From the NCBI RefSeq assembly GCF_006494425.1, contig NZ_VHIV01000002.1, forward strand, positions 682,001 to 746,000: 64,000 nucleotides of DNA. The letters are read 5' to 3'. Origin of the DNA: Bacillus dicomae (GTDB lineage Bacteria > Bacillota > Bacilli > Bacillales > Bacillaceae_G). Every line of letters starts with the position of its first letter. Position 1 is the stretch's first letter. The notes beneath the pieces are model-generated. The model had not been told where the DNA came from and did not search any database. It saw only the letters and a program-made list of their open reading frames with translations. The translations under genes were made by a program, and so were the position numbers. Below, in pieces: positions 56,280 to 64,000 of this stretch.

Positions 56280-56927
56280 ATGTGGCGAAAAACTTGGCAA
56301 GACCGTGTAATGTCTCACATACAGGAAAACTCTTCATTATATATATTTAATGCTGTTTTATTATTGATGGGAGTAATATTTGGAGCGATTCTTGTAAATA
56401 GTTTACAATTAAATCAAAAACAAGATTTATCATTTTATTTACAACGTTTTTTTGGACAAGTTTCTAAAGGAGAATTTGCTATTGCAGGCGAAATGTTTCG
56501 AGAAAGTTACTTTTCACAATTAAAATACATTGGATTTATTTGGATTTTAGGGATTTCAATTATTGGGTTGCCACTTATTTTTATTTTATTATTTGTAAAA
56601 GGAGTAGTTGTCGGATTTACAGTAGGTTTTTTAGTAAGTCAGCATGGATGGAATGGATTATTATTAGCATTTGTTTCTGTATTGCCACAAAATCTCATTA
56701 TCATTCCAGTATTTCTCGTTATGACAACAATTGCTGCAAGCTTTTCCTTACGCATGATAAGGCATCAATTTATCAGGAAAATAACCGAGCCGCTATTACC
56801 ATTATTAATTCGTTATACATGCTTCTTTCTTGTAATTGGAGTGGTGTTAGCTCTTGCTTCTAGTGTAGAAGCTTATGCATCACCTGTTTTAATGAAAGAA
56901 GTCGTTGAGGCTATTAATAAACAATAA
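56280..56927 (+). CDS. spoIIM: Stage II sporulation protein M
   Basis: A 215-residue membrane protein with five predicted helices and the SpoIIM core (LLFVKGVVVGFTVGFLVSQH, VSVLPQNLIIIPVF). It is part of the SpoIIDMP complex that remodels peptidoglycan during engulfment in the mother cell. ATG follows GGAGGG. The sigma-E-like promoter agrees with this role. Confidence 0.93.
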   Translation: MWRKTWQDRVMSHIQENSSLYIFNAVLLLMGVIFGAILVNSLQLNQKQDLSFYLQRFFGQVSKGEFAIAGEMFRESYFSQLKYIGFIWILGISIIGLPLIFILLFVKGVVVGFTVGFLVSQHGWNGLLLAFVSVLPQNLIIIPVFLVMTTIAASFSLRMIRHQFIRKITEPLLPLLIRYTCFFLVIGVVLALASSVEAYASPVLMKEVVEAINKQ

Positions 56928-56935
56928 ATACTTTA

Positions 56936-57000
56936 TGAGAATAATTATCAATTTGTTTTTATTGTTTTTCTTTTGACAGAAGCCCTTCTTCTGATATAAT
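56936..57000 (+). promoter_or_regulatory. Fur box and promoter of fur
   Basis: TGAGAATAATTATCA (56936-56950) differs by one base from the 7-1-7 Fur box TGATAATNATTATCA. TTGACA (56973-56978), 16 bp, TATAAT (56995-57000) form the promoter. The box is centred about 30 bp ahead of the -35, so direct repression is not certain. Confidence 0.65.
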
Positions 57001-57033
57001 GGTGTAAGAGTGGCGAGGAGGGAGTAGTACCGA

Positions 57034-57489
57034 ATGGAAGAAAGAATTGAACGAATTAAGAAGCAATTACATGCAGCGAGCTACAAATTAACACCGCAAC
57101 GTGAAGCAACAGTTCGTGTGCTGCTAGAGAATGAAGAAGATCATTTAAGCGCAGAAGATGTTTACCTCCTTGTAAAAGAAAAGTCGCCAGAGATCGGATT
57201 AGCAACCGTCTATCGAACTTTAGAACTATTATCTGAGTTAAAAGTTGTCGATAAGATTAACTTCGGAGACGGTGTTTCACGCTATGACTTACGCCAAGAA
57301 GGTGCGCAGCGTTTCCACCATCATTTGATTTGCACACAATGTGGTGCTGTACAAGAAATACAAGAAGATTTACTTGGTGAAGTGGAAAGGAAAGTAGAAC
57401 ATGACTGGAGCTTTAAGGTGAAGGATCATCGTTTAACATTCCATGGGATTTGTAAAAATTGTCAAGAAAATGAAACGGATGAAAAATAA
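57034..57489 (+). CDS. fur: Ferric uptake regulator
   Basis: A 151-residue Fur protein. DNA-binding domain with KLTPQREATVRVLLEN and LATVYRTLELL; metal sites RFHHHLICTQCG and CKNC (structural zinc). Represses iron uptake when Fe2+ is bound. Synteny (spoIIM, fur, yqzK, xerD) separates it from PerR and Zur. ATG follows GAGGAGGGAG. Confidence 0.94.
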   Translation: MEERIERIKKQLHAASYKLTPQREATVRVLLENEEDHLSAEDVYLLVKEKSPEIGLATVYRTLELLSELKVVDKINFGDGVSRYDLRQEGAQRFHHHLICTQCGAVQEIQEDLLGEVERKVEHDWSFKVKDHRLTFHGICKNCQENETDEK

Positions 57490-57522
57490 CCTTTTCCTAT
57501 TTAACTAGGAAGAGGTTTTTTA
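57488..57522 (+). terminator. Terminator of fur
   Basis: AACCTTTTCCT (57488-57498) pairs with AGGAAGAGGTT (57507-57517), one G-U, then TTTT. Confidence 0.85.
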
Positions 57523-57592
57523 TTTGAATAAGGTATAAATTGGTGAAAGCTTGGCATATGTTGTAATAACTAATATTTTGGAGGAGTTTACA

Positions 57593-57823
57593 ATGCGCCG
57601 AGCTTTAAAATTAACTTTTGATGGAGTAAAAGTATTTTTATTATTTACAAGTTGTACGATTTTGTTTTATTTCGCTATACTATGGATAAATGAAGAATAT
57701 GAAAGCTATCATCGTTATGAAAAGCCAAAAGAAGAGACTGTAGAAAAAGTATCAGGGAATGAAGAGCCGGCAAAGGATGCTTTCGTAAATAGAATGATGT
57801 TTTTCTATGAAAATGGGGAGTAG
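57593..57823 (+). CDS. yqzK: YqzK family membrane protein (DUF4227)
   Basis: A 76-residue protein with one membrane helix (about 10-30, VKVFLLFTSCTILFYFAILW) and an acidic tail ending VNRMMFFYENGE. Function unknown. ATG 57593 follows TGGAGGAG; the frame opens at 57551 without a site. It lies 6 bp before xerD, probably one operon. Confidence 0.82.
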   Translation: MRRALKLTFDGVKVFLLFTSCTILFYFAILWINEEYESYHRYEKPKEETVEKVSGNEEPAKDAFVNRMMFFYENGE

Positions 57824-57829
57824 TGTAGA

Positions 57830-58720
57830 TTGGAAGATCAATTAAAAGATTTTATTCATTATATGGTTGTCGAAAAAGGGCTAGCGAAAAATACAGTGGT
57901 ATCTTATGAACGTGATTTAAAAAGTTATGTAAAGTATTTGCAAAATGTAGAACAAGCGAAAAGTTTTCATGAAGTGACACGCTTGCACATTGTTAATTTT
58001 CTGCAGCACTTAAAAGAAAACGGAAAATCTTCGAAAACATTAGCACGTCATATTGCATCGATTCGTTCGTTCCACCAATTTTTACTTCGTGAACGAGCGG
58101 TAGAGCACGATCCATCCGTACATATTGAAACGCCGCAAGGAGAACGGAAATTACCGAAAGTATTATCAGTTGATGAAGTAGAGGCGTTACTTCAGACACC
58201 AAAAATGACAAGTGCTTTTGGGTTTCGTGATAAAGCGATGCTAGAGTTACTGTATGCAACAGGACTTCGTGTTTCGGAATTAATTGCATTAAATTTAGAA
58301 GATGTACATTTAACGATGGGATTTGTTCGTTGCATAGGTAAAGGGAATAAAGAGAGAATTATTCCACTAGGAAGTTTAGCGACGGAAGCAATTCAAAAGT
58401 ATATTGAAAAGGGAAGAAGAGAATTGATGGGTAAAAAGGTAGTAGATGCACTCTTTCTAAACCATCATGGGAATCGATTATCAAGACAAGGGTTTTGGAA
58501 AATTTTAAAACGATTGGCGAAAGAAGCAAATATTGAAAAAGAGCTTACACCTCATACGTTGCGCCACTCTTTTGCTACGCATTTATTAGAAAATGGAGCA
58601 GACTTGCGTGCTGTGCAAGAAATGCTTGGACATGCAGATATTTCAACGACACAAATTTATACGCATGTTTCAAAAACTAGATTAAAAGATGTATATAAAC
58701 AGTTTCATCCAAGAGCATAG
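57830..58720 (+). CDS. xerD: Site-specific tyrosine recombinase XerD
   Basis: A 296-residue tyrosine recombinase. SAM-like N-terminal domain (1 to about 90), catalytic domain with Arg in ATGLRVSEL, Lys in [22 protein letters not shown] (His, Arg), LGHADIS (His) and nucleophile Tyr in TTQIYTHVS. With a partner it resolves chromosome dimers at dif. TTG start after GGGGAG. Its stop codon is inside the terminator. Confidence 0.94.
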   Translation: MEDQLKDFIHYMVVEKGLAKNTVVSYERDLKSYVKYLQNVEQAKSFHEVTRLHIVNFLQHLKENGKSSKTLARHIASIRSFHQFLLRERAVEHDPSVHIETPQGERKLPKVLSVDEVEALLQTPKMTSAFGFRDKAMLELLYATGLRVSELIALNLEDVHLTMGFVRCIGKGNKERIIPLGSLATEAIQKYIEKGRRELMGKKVVDALFLNHHGNRLSRQGFWKILKRLAKEANIEKELTPHTLRHSFATHLLENGADLRAVQEMLGHADISTTQIYTHVSKTRLKDVYKQFHPRA

Positions 58721-58737
58721 TTACTATGCTCTTTTTT
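58711..58737 (+). terminator. Terminator of xerD
   Basis: AAGAGCATAG (58711-58720) pairs with CTATGCTCTT (58724-58733), then TTTT. Confidence 0.85.
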
Positions 58738-58761
58738 CATAGATTCAAAAGGTTATAGAAT

Positions 58762-58800
58762 TTCACAGAAACTTCACAAACATTTCGTACATTGTTTTCA
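58762..58800 (+). promoter_or_regulatory. Putative Pho box of the YtkA-like lipoprotein gene
   Basis: Four hexamers at exact 11-bp steps: TTCACA, TTCACA, TTCGTA, TTTTCA. The first two fit the PhoP repeat, the last two are degenerate. The layout is the same as at 28321. Confidence 0.55.
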
Positions 58801-58863
58801 GCAGAAGACTAGAATATTACAATGTATTTCCTCTATACTAAATAAAGTATGAAGGAGGAAATG

Positions 58864-59607
58864 ATGATGAAAAAACTTATTATGACTTTATTTATCGCGA
58901 TGCTAGCATTGGCTGGCTGTAATACAAACAAAGAAGAACCGAAAAAAGAACAGAAATTAGAGGCTGTAAAAGTAGCAGTTCAAACAAATCCGAAAGAAAT
59001 TAAACCTGGTGAAAAAGCAGAAGTACAAGCACTTGTTACACAAGGAAAAGAAAAAGTAACAGATGCTGATGATGTAAAGTTTGAAATTTGGAAAGCTGGC
59101 GACGAAAAGCACGAGATGTTAGATGGTAAGCATAAAGGAAAAGGTGTTTATGCTGTAGAGAAAACGTTCGAGACGGACGGAGTATACCATATTATTGCTC
59201 ACACAAATGCGCGTGAGATGCATGTTATGCCAGAAGTGAAAGTGGCTGTAGGAAATGCGAAAGTAGAAGATGCGAAAAAAGAAAATAGTGATCACGGTGC
59301 AGGACATGGCGATCATAAAAGCGATACAATGATCCACCTTATGGCCAGTGACATAAAAGCAAATGCTGAATCGACAATGAAAGTTCATTTAAAACAAAAA
59401 GAAGAAACGTTAACTGGTGCTGAAGTACAACTTGAGATTTGGAAAGATGGTGTTGAAAAACACGAATTTATTCCAGCGAAAGAAGGAAATAAAGGAGAGT
59501 ATGAAACGAAGCATACTTTCAAAGAGAACGGTTCTTACAAAGTGAAAGTTCATGTTAGAAAAGGTGAACTGCATGAACATAAAGAAGAAACGGTAGAAGT
59601 AAAATAA
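58864..59607 (+). CDS. Lipoprotein with two YtkA/FixH-like domains
   Basis: About 247 residues. The signal peptide ends in a lipobox (LAGC). Two homologous beta domains follow: about 30-125 (VKFEIWKAGDEKHEMLDGKH, then TDGVYHIIAHTNAREMH) and about 150-247 (VQLEIWKDGVEKHEFIP, then NGSYKVKVHVRKGELHEH). Between them is a His-rich linker (DHGAGHGDHKSD), and both domains carry further His, suggesting metal binding. Function unknown. ATG 58864 fits AAGGAGG best among three adjacent ATGs. A Pho-like box precedes it. Confidence 0.82.
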   Translation: MMKKLIMTLFIAMLALAGCNTNKEEPKKEQKLEAVKVAVQTNPKEIKPGEKAEVQALVTQGKEKVTDADDVKFEIWKAGDEKHEMLDGKHKGKGVYAVEKTFETDGVYHIIAHTNAREMHVMPEVKVAVGNAKVEDAKKENSDHGAGHGDHKSDTMIHLMASDIKANAESTMKVHLKQKEETLTGAEVQLEIWKDGVEKHEFIPAKEGNKGEYETKHTFKENGSYKVKVHVRKGELHEHKEETVEVK

Positions 59608-59640
59608 AAAGCAGCTCTTTAGAGCTGCTTTTTATTTTTA
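59606..59640 (+). terminator. Terminator of the YtkA-like gene
   Basis: AAAAAGCAGCTCT (59606-59618) pairs with AGAGCTGCTTTTT (59621-59633), then ATTTTTA. Confidence 0.9.
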
Positions 59641-59677
59641 TCTCGTTATTTGCGGGCTAATGAAAGTTTCACTTTAT
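59637..59677 (+). repeat. Mini-bcr1 element (31 bp) flanked by TTTAT
   Basis: CTCGTTATTTGCGGGC joined to TAATGAAAGTTTCAC, between TTTAT at 59637-59641 and 59673-59677. Same length, same junction and same flanks as the element at 10248. The left TTTAT is part of the preceding terminator's T tract. Confidence 0.75.
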
Positions 59678-59775
59678 ATAAAGAAATAAATCATAAAATA
59701 ATTAGCACTTCTTTGCATAATGGATTACAATAGAAGTGTGAAGAAAATGAGAAATTCTACGAAAATGTATTAAAA

Positions 59776-59824
59776 AGAAAGCGTAAACATGTTATGATAT
59801 CAGTATCAGATGTCTGACATCTGA
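59776..59824 (+). promoter_or_regulatory. deoB operon control region: cre-like site, -10 and palindrome
   Basis: AGAAAGCGTAAACA (59776-59789) matches 10 of 12 defined positions of a CcpA cre site. TATGAT (59793-59798) is a likely -10. TCAGATGTCTGACATCTGA (59806-59824) is a perfect 9-1-9 palindrome at the expected start site and looks like a repressor operator. The rest of 59678-60007 is an AT-rich leader of about 180 bp with nothing recognised. Confidence 0.55.
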
Positions 59825-60007
59825 CTTAGAAAAAACTAGAAATGTTTTTGAGGCGTTTCAAAAGAAACGAAATAGGTTAGAGAATGATTTAAAGAAGTAC
59901 TGTTTGATAATGAGAACGGAAGATAATTCTTATGGAGAACAGTTTCACTTTATAGCGTTTTGAACATACTACAAGAAGTAGAACTGAACTTATAGGAGGT
60001 CGCAGTT

Positions 60008-61192
60008 ATGAATAAATATAAACGTATATTCCTAGTCGTAATGGACTCTGTCGGAATCGGTGAAGCACCAGATGCTGAACAATTTGGTGATTTAGGATCT
60101 GACACAATTGGTCACATTGCTGAACATATGAATGGGTTACAAATGCCTAACATGGTGAAATTAGGTCTTGGTAACATTCGTGAAATGAAAGGTATCTCTA
60201 AAGTAGAAAAACCACTTGGATATTATACAAAAATGCAAGAAAAATCTACTGGTAAAGATACAATGACAGGGCACTGGGAAATTATGGGTCTTTACATTGA
60301 TACTCCATTCCAAGTGTTCCCTGAAGGATTCCCGAAAGAATTACTTGATGAATTAGAAGAAAAAACAGGCCGTAAAATCATCGGTAATAAACCAGCTTCT
60401 GGAACTGAAATTCTTGATGAACTTGGTCAAGAACAAATGGAAACAGGCTCTTTAATCGTTTACACTTCTGCGGATAGCGTATTACAAATCGCAGCACACG
60501 AAGAAGTAGTACCGCTTGATGAGTTATATAAAATTTGTAAAATTGCACGTGAATTAACGTTAGATGAGAAGTACATGGTAGGTCGTGTTATTGCTCGTCC
60601 ATTCGTTGGTGAGCCTGGAAACTTTACACGTACACCAAACCGTCATGACTATGCATTAAAACCATTTGGCCGTACAGTAATGAATGAACTAAAAGATAGT
60701 AATTATGATGTGATTGCTATCGGAAAAATCTCTGACATCTATGATGGTGAAGGGGTAACTGAATCGCTTCGTACGAAGTCTAACATGGATGGAATGGATA
60801 AGCTTGTAGATACATTAAATATGGACTTTACAGGTCTTAGCTTCTTAAACTTAGTTGACTTTGATGCATTATTCGGTCACCGTCGTGATCCACAAGGATA
60901 TGGAGAAGCTCTGCAAGACTATGATGCACGTCTTCCAGAAGTATTCGAAAAACTAAAAGAAGATGATTTATTATTAATTACAGCAGATCACGGTAATGAC
61001 CCAGTTCACCCTGGTACTGACCATACACGTGAATATGTACCGTTATTAGCATATAGTCCAAGCATGAAAGAAGGCGGACAAGAGTTACCACTACGTCAAA
61101 CTTTTGCTGATATTGGTGCAACTGTAGCAGAGAACTTCGGTGTGAAAATGCCAGAATACGGAACAAGCTTCTTAAATGAGCTAAAGAAATAG
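60008..61192 (+). CDS. deoB: Phosphopentomutase
   Basis: A 394-residue alkaline-phosphatase-fold enzyme (Drm). Metal sites: [22 protein letters not shown] (phosphorylated Thr), [20 protein letters not shown] and [10 protein letters not shown]. It interconverts (deoxy)ribose 1- and 5-phosphate. First gene of deoB-punA-pdp; ATG follows AGGAGGTC. Confidence 0.95.
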   Translation: MNKYKRIFLVVMDSVGIGEAPDAEQFGDLGSDTIGHIAEHMNGLQMPNMVKLGLGNIREMKGISKVEKPLGYYTKMQEKSTGKDTMTGHWEIMGLYIDTPFQVFPEGFPKELLDELEEKTGRKIIGNKPASGTEILDELGQEQMETGSLIVYTSADSVLQIAAHEEVVPLDELYKICKIARELTLDEKYMVGRVIARPFVGEPGNFTRTPNRHDYALKPFGRTVMNELKDSNYDVIAIGKISDIYDGEGVTESLRTKSNMDGMDKLVDTLNMDFTGLSFLNLVDFDALFGHRRDPQGYGEALQDYDARLPEVFEKLKEDDLLLITADHGNDPVHPGTDHTREYVPLLAYSPSMKEGGQELPLRQTFADIGATVAENFGVKMPEYGTSFLNELKK

Positions 61193-61204
61193 GGGGATAA
61201 ACAA

Positions 61205-62026
61205 ATGAATCGTGAACTTATTACAAAATCAGCTTCATACTTAAAAGAGAAATTTCAAGAGACACCACAAGTAGGACTAATCCTTGGATCTGGACTAGGT
61301 GTATTAGCAGATGAAATCGAGAACGCAGTAACAGTACCTTACAGTGAAATCCCTGAATTCCCAGTATCAACTGTGGAAGGTCATGCAGGTCAACTAGTAT
61401 TCGGTACACTTCAAGGTGTAACAGTAGTAGCAATGCAAGGTCGTTTCCACTTCTATGAAGGATATGACATGCAAAAAGTAACATTCCCAGTTCGTGTTAT
61501 GAAAGAACTAGGTGTAGAAACAGTTGTGGTAACAAATGCAGCTGGTGGTGTAAATACATCATTCGAACCAGGCGACCTTATGTTAATTTCAGACCACATT
61601 AACTTCATGGGTACAAATCCATTAATCGGACCAAATGACTCTGAAATGGGTGTACGTTTCCCTGATATGTCTACATCATATACAGTAGAGCTTCGCGAAA
61701 TGGCGAAACAAGTTGCAGCAGACTTAAATATTAAAGTACAAGAAGGTGTATACGTTGGAATGACAGGTCCTGTATATGAAACACCTGCTGAAATTCGTAT
61801 GCTTCGTACACTTGGCGGAGATGCAGTTGGTATGTCAACAGTGCCTGAAGTAATTGTAGCGCGCCACGCTGGTATGAAAGTACTTGGTATTTCTTGTATT
61901 TCAAATATGGCAGCTGGTATTTTAGATCAGCCACTTCACCACGATGAAGTAATCGAAACGACAGAACGTGTTAAAGCTAACTTCTTAGCATTAGTAAAAG
62001 CAATCGTAAAACAAATGAAGGGGTGA
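61205..62026 (+). CDS. punA: Purine-nucleoside phosphorylase
   Basis: A 273-residue trimeric-type PNP with [34 protein letters not shown] and [13 protein letters not shown], and base-binding end SNMAAGIL. It splits guanosine and inosine to base and pentose 1-phosphate. Called pupG in B. subtilis. Confidence 0.95.
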   Translation: MNRELITKSASYLKEKFQETPQVGLILGSGLGVLADEIENAVTVPYSEIPEFPVSTVEGHAGQLVFGTLQGVTVVAMQGRFHFYEGYDMQKVTFPVRVMKELGVETVVVTNAAGGVNTSFEPGDLMLISDHINFMGTNPLIGPNDSEMGVRFPDMSTSYTVELREMAKQVAADLNIKVQEGVYVGMTGPVYETPAEIRMLRTLGGDAVGMSTVPEVIVARHAGMKVLGISCISNMAAGILDQPLHHDEVIETTERVKANFLALVKAIVKQMKG

Positions 62027-62033
62027 CCTCACA

Positions 62034-63338
62034 ATGAGAATGGTGGACCTAATTGCAAAAAAACGTGACGGACATGCATTAACGACAGAAGAAATTAACT
62101 TTATTGTTGAAGGATATACAAATGGTGATATTCCTGATTATCAAGTAAGTTCACTTGCAATGGCAATTTTCTTCCAAGATATGAACGATCAAGAACGTGC
62201 TGATTTAACGATGGCAATGGTAAATAGCGGTGATACAATCGACTTATCAGCTATTGAAGGTGTAAAAGTAGATAAGCACTCAACAGGTGGCGTTGGTGAT
62301 ACAACAACACTTGTATTAGGTCCATTAGTAGCCGCTTTAGGTGTACCGGTTGCAAAAATGTCTGGACGTGGGTTAGGACATACTGGTGGTACAATTGATA
62401 AATTAGAAGCAGTTCCAGGATTCCATGTTGAAATCGAAAATGATGAATTCATGCGTCTTGTAAATGAAAACAAAATTGCTGTTATCGGTCAAAGTGGGAA
62501 CTTAACACCTGCTGATAAAAAGTTATATGCACTTCGTGATGTAACGGCAACAGTAAACTCAATCCCGCTTATTGCAAGCTCGATTATGAGTAAAAAAATT
62601 GCTGCTGGTGCAGATGCAATTGTTCTTGATGTAAAAACTGGAGCAGGTGCATTTATGAAAACAGATGAAGATGCAAAACGTTTAGCTGAAGCAATGGTGC
62701 GCATTGGTAATAACGTCGGTCGTAATACGATGGCTGTTATTTCTGATATGAGTCAACCACTTGGTGAAGCTATTGGAAACGCACTTGAAGTACAAGAAGC
62801 AATTGATACATTACAAGGTAAAGGACCGAAAGATTTAGAAGAGTTATGTTTAACACTTGGAAGTCAAATGGTATACCTTGCTGGACAAGCTTCATCTTTA
62901 GAAGATGCGCGTGAGAAATTAATTGAAGTAATGAACAACGGTAAAGCGCTAGAATCATTTAAAACGTTCTTATCAGCGCAAGGCGGAGATGCATCTGTTG
63001 TTGATGATCCTTCTAAATTGCCACAAGCACAATTCAAAATTGAAGTAGAAGCGAAGGAAGACGGTTATGTATCAGAAATCGTTGCAGATGAAATCGGAAC
63101 AGCAGCCATGCTTTTAGGAGCAGGACGTGCGACGAAGGAATCTGAAATTGATTTAGCAGTTGGCTTAATGCTTCGCAAAAAAGTAGGGGACAGCGTGAAA
63201 AAAGGTGAATCCCTTGTTACAATTTACGCAAACCGTGAAAATGTGGAAGATGTAAAAGCAAAAATTTATGAGAATATGAAGATTGCTAACGAACATGTAG
63301 ATGCACCAACATTAGTGCACGGCATCGTTACTGAATAA
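62034..63338 (+). CDS. pdp: Pyrimidine-nucleoside phosphorylase
   Basis: A 434-residue enzyme with [35 protein letters not shown] and the C-terminal PYNP domain ([13 protein letters not shown]). It phosphorolyses uridine and thymidine. ATG 62034 follows AAGGGGTGA, 7 bp after punA. Confidence 0.95.
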   Translation: MRMVDLIAKKRDGHALTTEEINFIVEGYTNGDIPDYQVSSLAMAIFFQDMNDQERADLTMAMVNSGDTIDLSAIEGVKVDKHSTGGVGDTTTLVLGPLVAALGVPVAKMSGRGLGHTGGTIDKLEAVPGFHVEIENDEFMRLVNENKIAVIGQSGNLTPADKKLYALRDVTATVNSIPLIASSIMSKKIAAGADAIVLDVKTGAGAFMKTDEDAKRLAEAMVRIGNNVGRNTMAVISDMSQPLGEAIGNALEVQEAIDTLQGKGPKDLEELCLTLGSQMVYLAGQASSLEDAREKLIEVMNNGKALESFKTFLSAQGGDASVVDDPSKLPQAQFKIEVEAKEDGYVSEIVADEIGTAAMLLGAGRATKESEIDLAVGLMLRKKVGDSVKKGESLVTIYANRENVEDVKAKIYENMKIANEHVDAPTLVHGIVTE

Positions 63339-63339
63339 T

Positions 63340-63379
63340 AAAAAAGGGCTAGGGAGTATTTCTCCTTGGCTTTTTTTTC
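63340..63379 (+). terminator. Terminator of deoB-punA-pdp
   Basis: AAAAAGGGCTAGGGAG pairs with CTCCTTGGCTTTTTT (several G-U pairs), followed by TT. Confidence 0.8.
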
Positions 63380-63412
63380 TATTTTTTGTTTATAATAATA
63401 ATGGGTGAAATT

Positions 63413-64000
63413 ATGATTAGAATTTGTGCAATAACAAAAACAGATGAAGTATTATATGATGTTTCGTTAGAAGAAACAAAGAAAGACCATATTGTATGGT
63501 ATTGGCTAGATTTATATAAGCCTACGAAAGAAGAGTATACATACATTTTGCAAGATCATTTTAAGTTCCATCCCCTTGCAATTGAAGACTGTATAGAATA
63601 TGTACAGAGGCCAAAAGTTGATTTTTATGATGGATATAACTTTTTAGTTCTTCATGCATTTGGTGAGGATGGACTAGAACCGCACGAGATCGACTTATTT
63701 ATTAGTGATCGTTATATTGTTTCTTTCCATTTTTCTCATAATAATGCAATTGAAAGAGTATGGAAAACACTTGGAGAAAAGAAGCGTATTAAGAATAGTC
63801 CTTTACACGTAGCACATACAATTATCGACCAAATTGTAGATGACTATTTTGCGCCTGTATATTACATTGAGGATCACCTAAATGCAATTGATGATAATTT
63901 AACGGGTGAGACAGCAGGCAGTGTACTAGAAGAAGTATTTGATATACGTGCAGATTTATCGAAGCTAAGGCGTACAATCATTCCGATGCGTGATTTATTG
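63413..64000 (+). CDS. corA: CorA family magnesium transporter, N-terminal part
   Basis: The frame is open to the right edge (196 residues visible): MIRICAITKTDEVLYDVSLE, then FKFHPLAIEDCIEYVQRPKV, HEIDLFISDRYIVSFHF and IVDDYFAPVYYIEDHLNAID, typical of the cytoplasmic funnel of CorA. The GMN membrane motif lies beyond the window. ATG 63413 follows GGGTGA; ATG 63401 is in frame but has no site. Confidence 0.9.
   Translation, partial: MIRICAITKTDEVLYDVSLEETKKDHIVWYWLDLYKPTKEEYTYILQDHFKFHPLAIEDCIEYVQRPKVDFYDGYNFLVLHAFGEDGLEPHEIDLFISDRYIVSFHFSHNNAIERVWKTLGEKKRIKNSPLHVAHTIIDQIVDDYFAPVYYIEDHLNAIDDNLTGETAGSVLEEVFDIRADLSKLRRTIIPMRDLL

Noticed and set aside
59941-59955. GTTTCACTTTAT resembling a bcr1 right end
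   Set aside because: No left end, no second TTTAT and no bcr1 core next to it; a chance match in AT-rich DNA.

Overview
The window is a chromosomal segment from a member of the Bacillus cereus group. The evidence is the AT-rich Bacillus codon style, strong GGAGG ribosome-binding sites with frequent GTG and TTG starts, B. cereus bcr1 repeats, and gene content that follows the yqi-yqj-yqk region of B. subtilis (brxB/yqiW, artPQR, yqjA, yqjE, dinB/yqjH, rnz, proI, yqjP, yqjQ, yqzH, yqkC, yqkD, yqkE, yqkF, mciZ, nudF, spoIIM, fur, yqzK, xerD, deoB-punA-pdp). No rRNA, tRNA, prophage, transposase or CRISPR array was seen.

Layout. 1-5.7 kb: the end of a NUDIX gene, a yjdF riboswitch with its gene, bacilliredoxin, the ArtPQR-type amino-acid importer, YqjA and an L,D-transpeptidase. 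5.7-9.4 kb: the 30-residue stressosome peptide Prli42, a GNAT enzyme, an M20 peptidase and a Y-family polymerase behind a LexA box. 9.4-13.5 kb: a magnesium locus (mgtA, then an MgtC-family gene) under an M-box riboswitch. 13.6-20.6 kb: rnz, a decayed membrane gene, sdaAB-sdaAA, proI, yqjP-yqjQ, a full bcr1 element and yqzH. 20.7-25.9 kb: argCJBDF. 26-32.9 kb: small membrane and Tyr-rich proteins, a MarR regulator, an SGNH esterase, a sortase-anchored nucleotidase behind a Pho box, and an NhaC-type transporter behind a T-box with a duplicated terminator module. 33-39.8 kb: the biotin operon bioADFHCB with a BirA operator, flanked by two related small secreted proteins. 39.8-43.7 kb: the riboflavin operon ribD-ribE-ribBA-ribH under an FMN riboswitch. 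43.8-52 kb: a CDGSH protein, a second bcr1, yqkC, yqkD, GNAT, LacI, an antiporter, hydrolase, an HTH-RHH regulator and a secreted 5'-nucleotidase. 52-63.3 kb: yqkE, GrpB, two aldo-keto reductases, mciZ, nudF, GNAT, spoIIM, fur, yqzK, xerD, a Pho-box lipoprotein and the nucleoside-salvage operon deoB-punA-pdp. A CorA gene runs off the right edge.

How the genes work together. Most of the window is core metabolism under direct nutrient sensing: riboswitches for Mg2+ and FMN, the yjdF RNA, a T-box, and protein operators for BirA, LexA, Fur, probably PhoP and possibly AhrC and CcpA. Two secreted nucleotidases, one behind a Pho-like box, together with deoB-punA-pdp suggest scavenging of external nucleotides for phosphate and pentose. 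Two sporulation genes (spoIIM and mciZ) have sigma-E-like promoters.

The least explained signals are: a strongly ribosome-bound small ORF plus a Shine-Dalgarno-sequestering hairpin between the M-box terminator and mgtA; two identical-length 31-bp mini-bcr1 elements flanked by TTTAT and sitting beside hairpins; a pair of TEGK-repeat secreted proteins bracketing the biotin operon; a 19-bp palindrome at the deoB start site; and the unassigned 5' leader of the anchored nucleotidase. I did not find a clearly new multi-gene system. These are best read as regulatory and mobile-element leads.
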